Of a DNA stretch of 64,000 bases, positions 62,577 through 64,000 are shown one piece after another. This stretch comes from JABMQB01 sp964408795 (GTDB lineage: Bacteria > Bacteroidota > Bacteroidia > Bacteroidales > Prolixibacteraceae). The stretch spans positions 1 to 64,000 of the forward strand of contig CAYPAW010000114.1 in assembly GCA_964408795.1 (NCBI GenBank), read 5' to 3'. Every line of letters starts with the position of its first letter. The first letter of the stretch is position 1. The notes under the pieces are model-generated. The model was not told the DNA's origin. It saw nothing but the letters and a program-made list of their open reading frames with translations, and searched no databases. The translations under genes were made by a program, and so were the position numbers.

Positions 62577-62855
62577 ATGTATGTAGCGGTAATCGCCTAT
62601 GCTGTAAATTTTGTGAAGACCCTCTTCGTCATTGCAGTGATTTATCTGATCATTCGTCTGTTTACACGGTATATCCTTCCTTACCTGATTCATAAAGGGG
62701 TCAAAAATATGCAGCAGAAAATGGAAGAACAGCATCGTGAACAACAACGCCAGGACAGGCACGAAGGAGATGTAACCGTGGAAAAAACACCGGGAAAACG
62801 ATCAGGCAAAACCCCGGATGAAGGGGAATATGTTGATTTTGAAGAGGTGGAGTAA
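62577..62855 (+). CDS. DUF4834-family small membrane protein
   Basis: The 92 residues have one N-terminal membrane helix (about 5-33) and a highly charged cytoplasmic tail rich in Gln, Glu, Lys and Arg, ending in EGEYVDFEEVE. The layout fits DUF4834, a Bacteroidota family of unknown function. It is 12 bases after the DUF5723 gene, probably in the same transcript. Confidence 0.8.
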   Translation: MYVAVIAYAVNFVKTLFVIAVIYLIIRLFTRYILPYLIHKGVKNMQQKMEEQHREQQRQDRHEGDVTVEKTPGKRSGKTPDEGEYVDFEEVE

Positions 62856-62933
62856 TAACAATTTGTGCTCTTTTCATCCGCTGTTTTCAGATATTCATTT
62901 ATTTTTGTCCCCGTTATTTTGAAAATCCAAAAT

Positions 62934-64000
62934 ATGGCTCAGGAAGATATCTTCAGAAAATTAATTGCCCATTGCAAGGAATACGGTTTCGTTTTTCCTT
63001 CCAGTGAACTTTATGATGGGTTGGGTGCTGTGTACGATTATGGACAGAATGGTGTAGAACTCAAAAACAACATTCGAAAATACTGGTGGGACAGCATGGT
63101 TTTGCTCCATGAAAATGTGGTAGGACTTGATTCGGCTATTTTTATGCATCCCACGGTTTGGAAAGCTTCGGGGCATGTAGATGCTTTTAACGATCCTTTG
63201 ATTGACAACAAAGATTCCAAAAAACGATACCGTGCGGATATGCTGATTGAGGATCAGTTAGCGAAATATGAGGAGAAGATCCATAAAGAGATAGCCAAAG
63301 CAGCCCGAAGGTTTGGCGATGCTTTTGATGAAAAGCAGTTCCGTGAAACCAATCCGCGGGTACTGGAAAACCAGGAAAAATACGATATCCTGCATGAGCG
63401 TTTTTCCAAAGCACTGAATGACAATGATCTGGTCGGGTTAAAGAAAATCATTGAAAAGGAAGGAATTGCCTGTCCGGTTTCGGGATCCCGGAACTGGACC
63501 GATATCCGACAGTTTAACCTGATGTTCGCAACCGACGTGGGATCGACTTCTGAGGGTGCTTCCCGGATTTTCCTGCGTCCGGAAACAGCCCAGGGGATTT
63601 TTGTGAATTATCTCAATGTTCAGAAAACCGGACGCATGAAGATTCCCTTTGGGATTGCTCAGGTGGGCAAAGCTTTCCGCAATGAAATTGTTGCCCGTCA
63701 GTTTATATTTCGTATGCGCGAATTCGAACAGATGGAAATGCAGTATTTTGTGCGTCCCGGAACCGAGCTCCAATGGTTCGAGAAATGGAAAGAGACACGT
63801 ATGAAATGGCATAAAGCACTGGGTTTCGGCGATGAGAACTACCGGTTTCATGAACACGAGAAATTGGCTCATTATGCCAACGCAGCCGTCGATGTAGAAT
63901 ACAAATTTCCCTTCGGGTTCAAAGAGGTTGAGGGCATCCATTCACGCACCGATTTCGACCTTTCGCAACACCAGGAATATTCAGGCAAGAAAATACAGTA
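62934..64000 (+). CDS. glyS: Glycyl-tRNA synthetase (class II, alpha2 type), 3' end cut by window
   Basis: The first 355 codons of a class II glycyl-tRNA synthetase of the single-chain dimeric type, starting MAQEDIFRKLIAHCKEYGFVF. SSELYDGLGAVYDYG, SGHVDAF, the glycine-site region RPETAQGIFVNY and motif 2 (FRNEIVARQFIFRMREFEQME) are visible. It runs past position 64000 with no stop codon. TATTTTTG at about 62899-62906 may be the -7 element. It charges tRNA-Gly in the cytoplasm. Confidence 0.95.
   Translation, partial: MAQEDIFRKLIAHCKEYGFVFPSSELYDGLGAVYDYGQNGVELKNNIRKYWWDSMVLLHENVVGLDSAIFMHPTVWKASGHVDAFNDPLIDNKDSKKRYRADMLIEDQLAKYEEKIHKEIAKAARRFGDAFDEKQFRETNPRVLENQEKYDILHERFSKALNDNDLVGLKKIIEKEGIACPVSGSRNWTDIRQFNLMFATDVGSTSEGASRIFLRPETAQGIFVNYLNVQKTGRMKIPFGIAQVGKAFRNEIVARQFIFRMREFEQMEMQYFVRPGTELQWFEKWKETRMKWHKALGFGDENYRFHEHEKLAHYANAAVDVEYKFPFGFKEVEGIHSRTDFDLSQHQEYSGKKIQ

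Noticed and set aside
1..64000. CRISPR arrays, rRNA genes, prophage or complete insertion sequences
   Set aside because: No regularly spaced direct repeats, rRNA sequence, phage structural genes or intact transposase were seen.

Overview
The window looks like a piece of a Bacteroidota chromosome, most likely from an anaerobic or facultative member of the Bacteroidales/Marinilabiliales side of the phylum. Three things point there. Promoters have the phylum-specific -7 element TAnnTTTG (252, 14052, 17004, 18529, 21186, 50619, 61133 on the + strand; 59831 on the - strand). Several families are largely confined to the phylum (DUF4175, DUF4292, DUF4834, DUF5723). There are many lipoprotein signals and secreted polymer-degrading enzymes. 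The exact genus cannot be read from the sequence.

Layout. 1-4.2 kb: a cut-off minus-strand gene, then rbfA, a LolC/E-type permease, tdh and rsgA. 4.2-13.7 kb, minus strand: DUF4175, ybeY, mnmG, adenine deaminase and uvrC, with a perfect 16-bp parS-type palindrome between mnmG and ade. 14-16.7 kb: a stand-alone receiver protein, ruvB and a secreted glutamine cyclotransferase. 17-25.5 kb: flippase, rpiB, Rrf2 regulator, VanZ-like protein, hemW, dut, and a chain of TPR lipoprotein, DUF4292 lipoprotein and EnvC-like protein. 25.6-35.6 kb: Crp/Fnr regulator, YceI protein, aldehyde dehydrogenase, GH2 beta-galactosidase, amidohydrolase, propeller lipoprotein, CDF metal exporter and a membrane methyltransferase. 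35.6-44.1 kb: M28 peptidase, tricorn-type protease, GH106-like rhamnosidase and a cupin. 44.1-49.6 kb: a complete tripartite RND efflux operon. 49.9-50.3 kb: an insertion-sequence remnant next to a tRNA(CAT) gene.

50.6-58.0 kb is the most interesting part. A strong promoter and a SAM-I riboswitch precede five co-directional genes: DUF39 (COG1900), NIL-domain ferredoxin, UPF0280 (COG2122), metH and metF. The first three are the proteins linked, in methanogens, to making homocysteine directly from aspartate semialdehyde and sulfide. metH and metF then methylate it. This reads as a self-contained, SAM-repressed methionine operon that bypasses O-acyl-homoserine and cystathionine.

58.1-64 kb: a C-terminal processing protease, a DUF2807 adhesin-like protein, a DUF5723 outer-membrane protein, DUF4834 and the start of glycyl-tRNA synthetase, cut by the window end.

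Two dispersed sequence families cross these regions. One is a set of parS-like sites (1588, 7735, 17912), suggesting the window is near the replication origin. The other is a mosaic leader repeat containing inverted repeats and an ATACCTT box (10203, 31369, 40643 minus, 60073). In two copies the leader is nearly identical right up to the start codons of unrelated genes.
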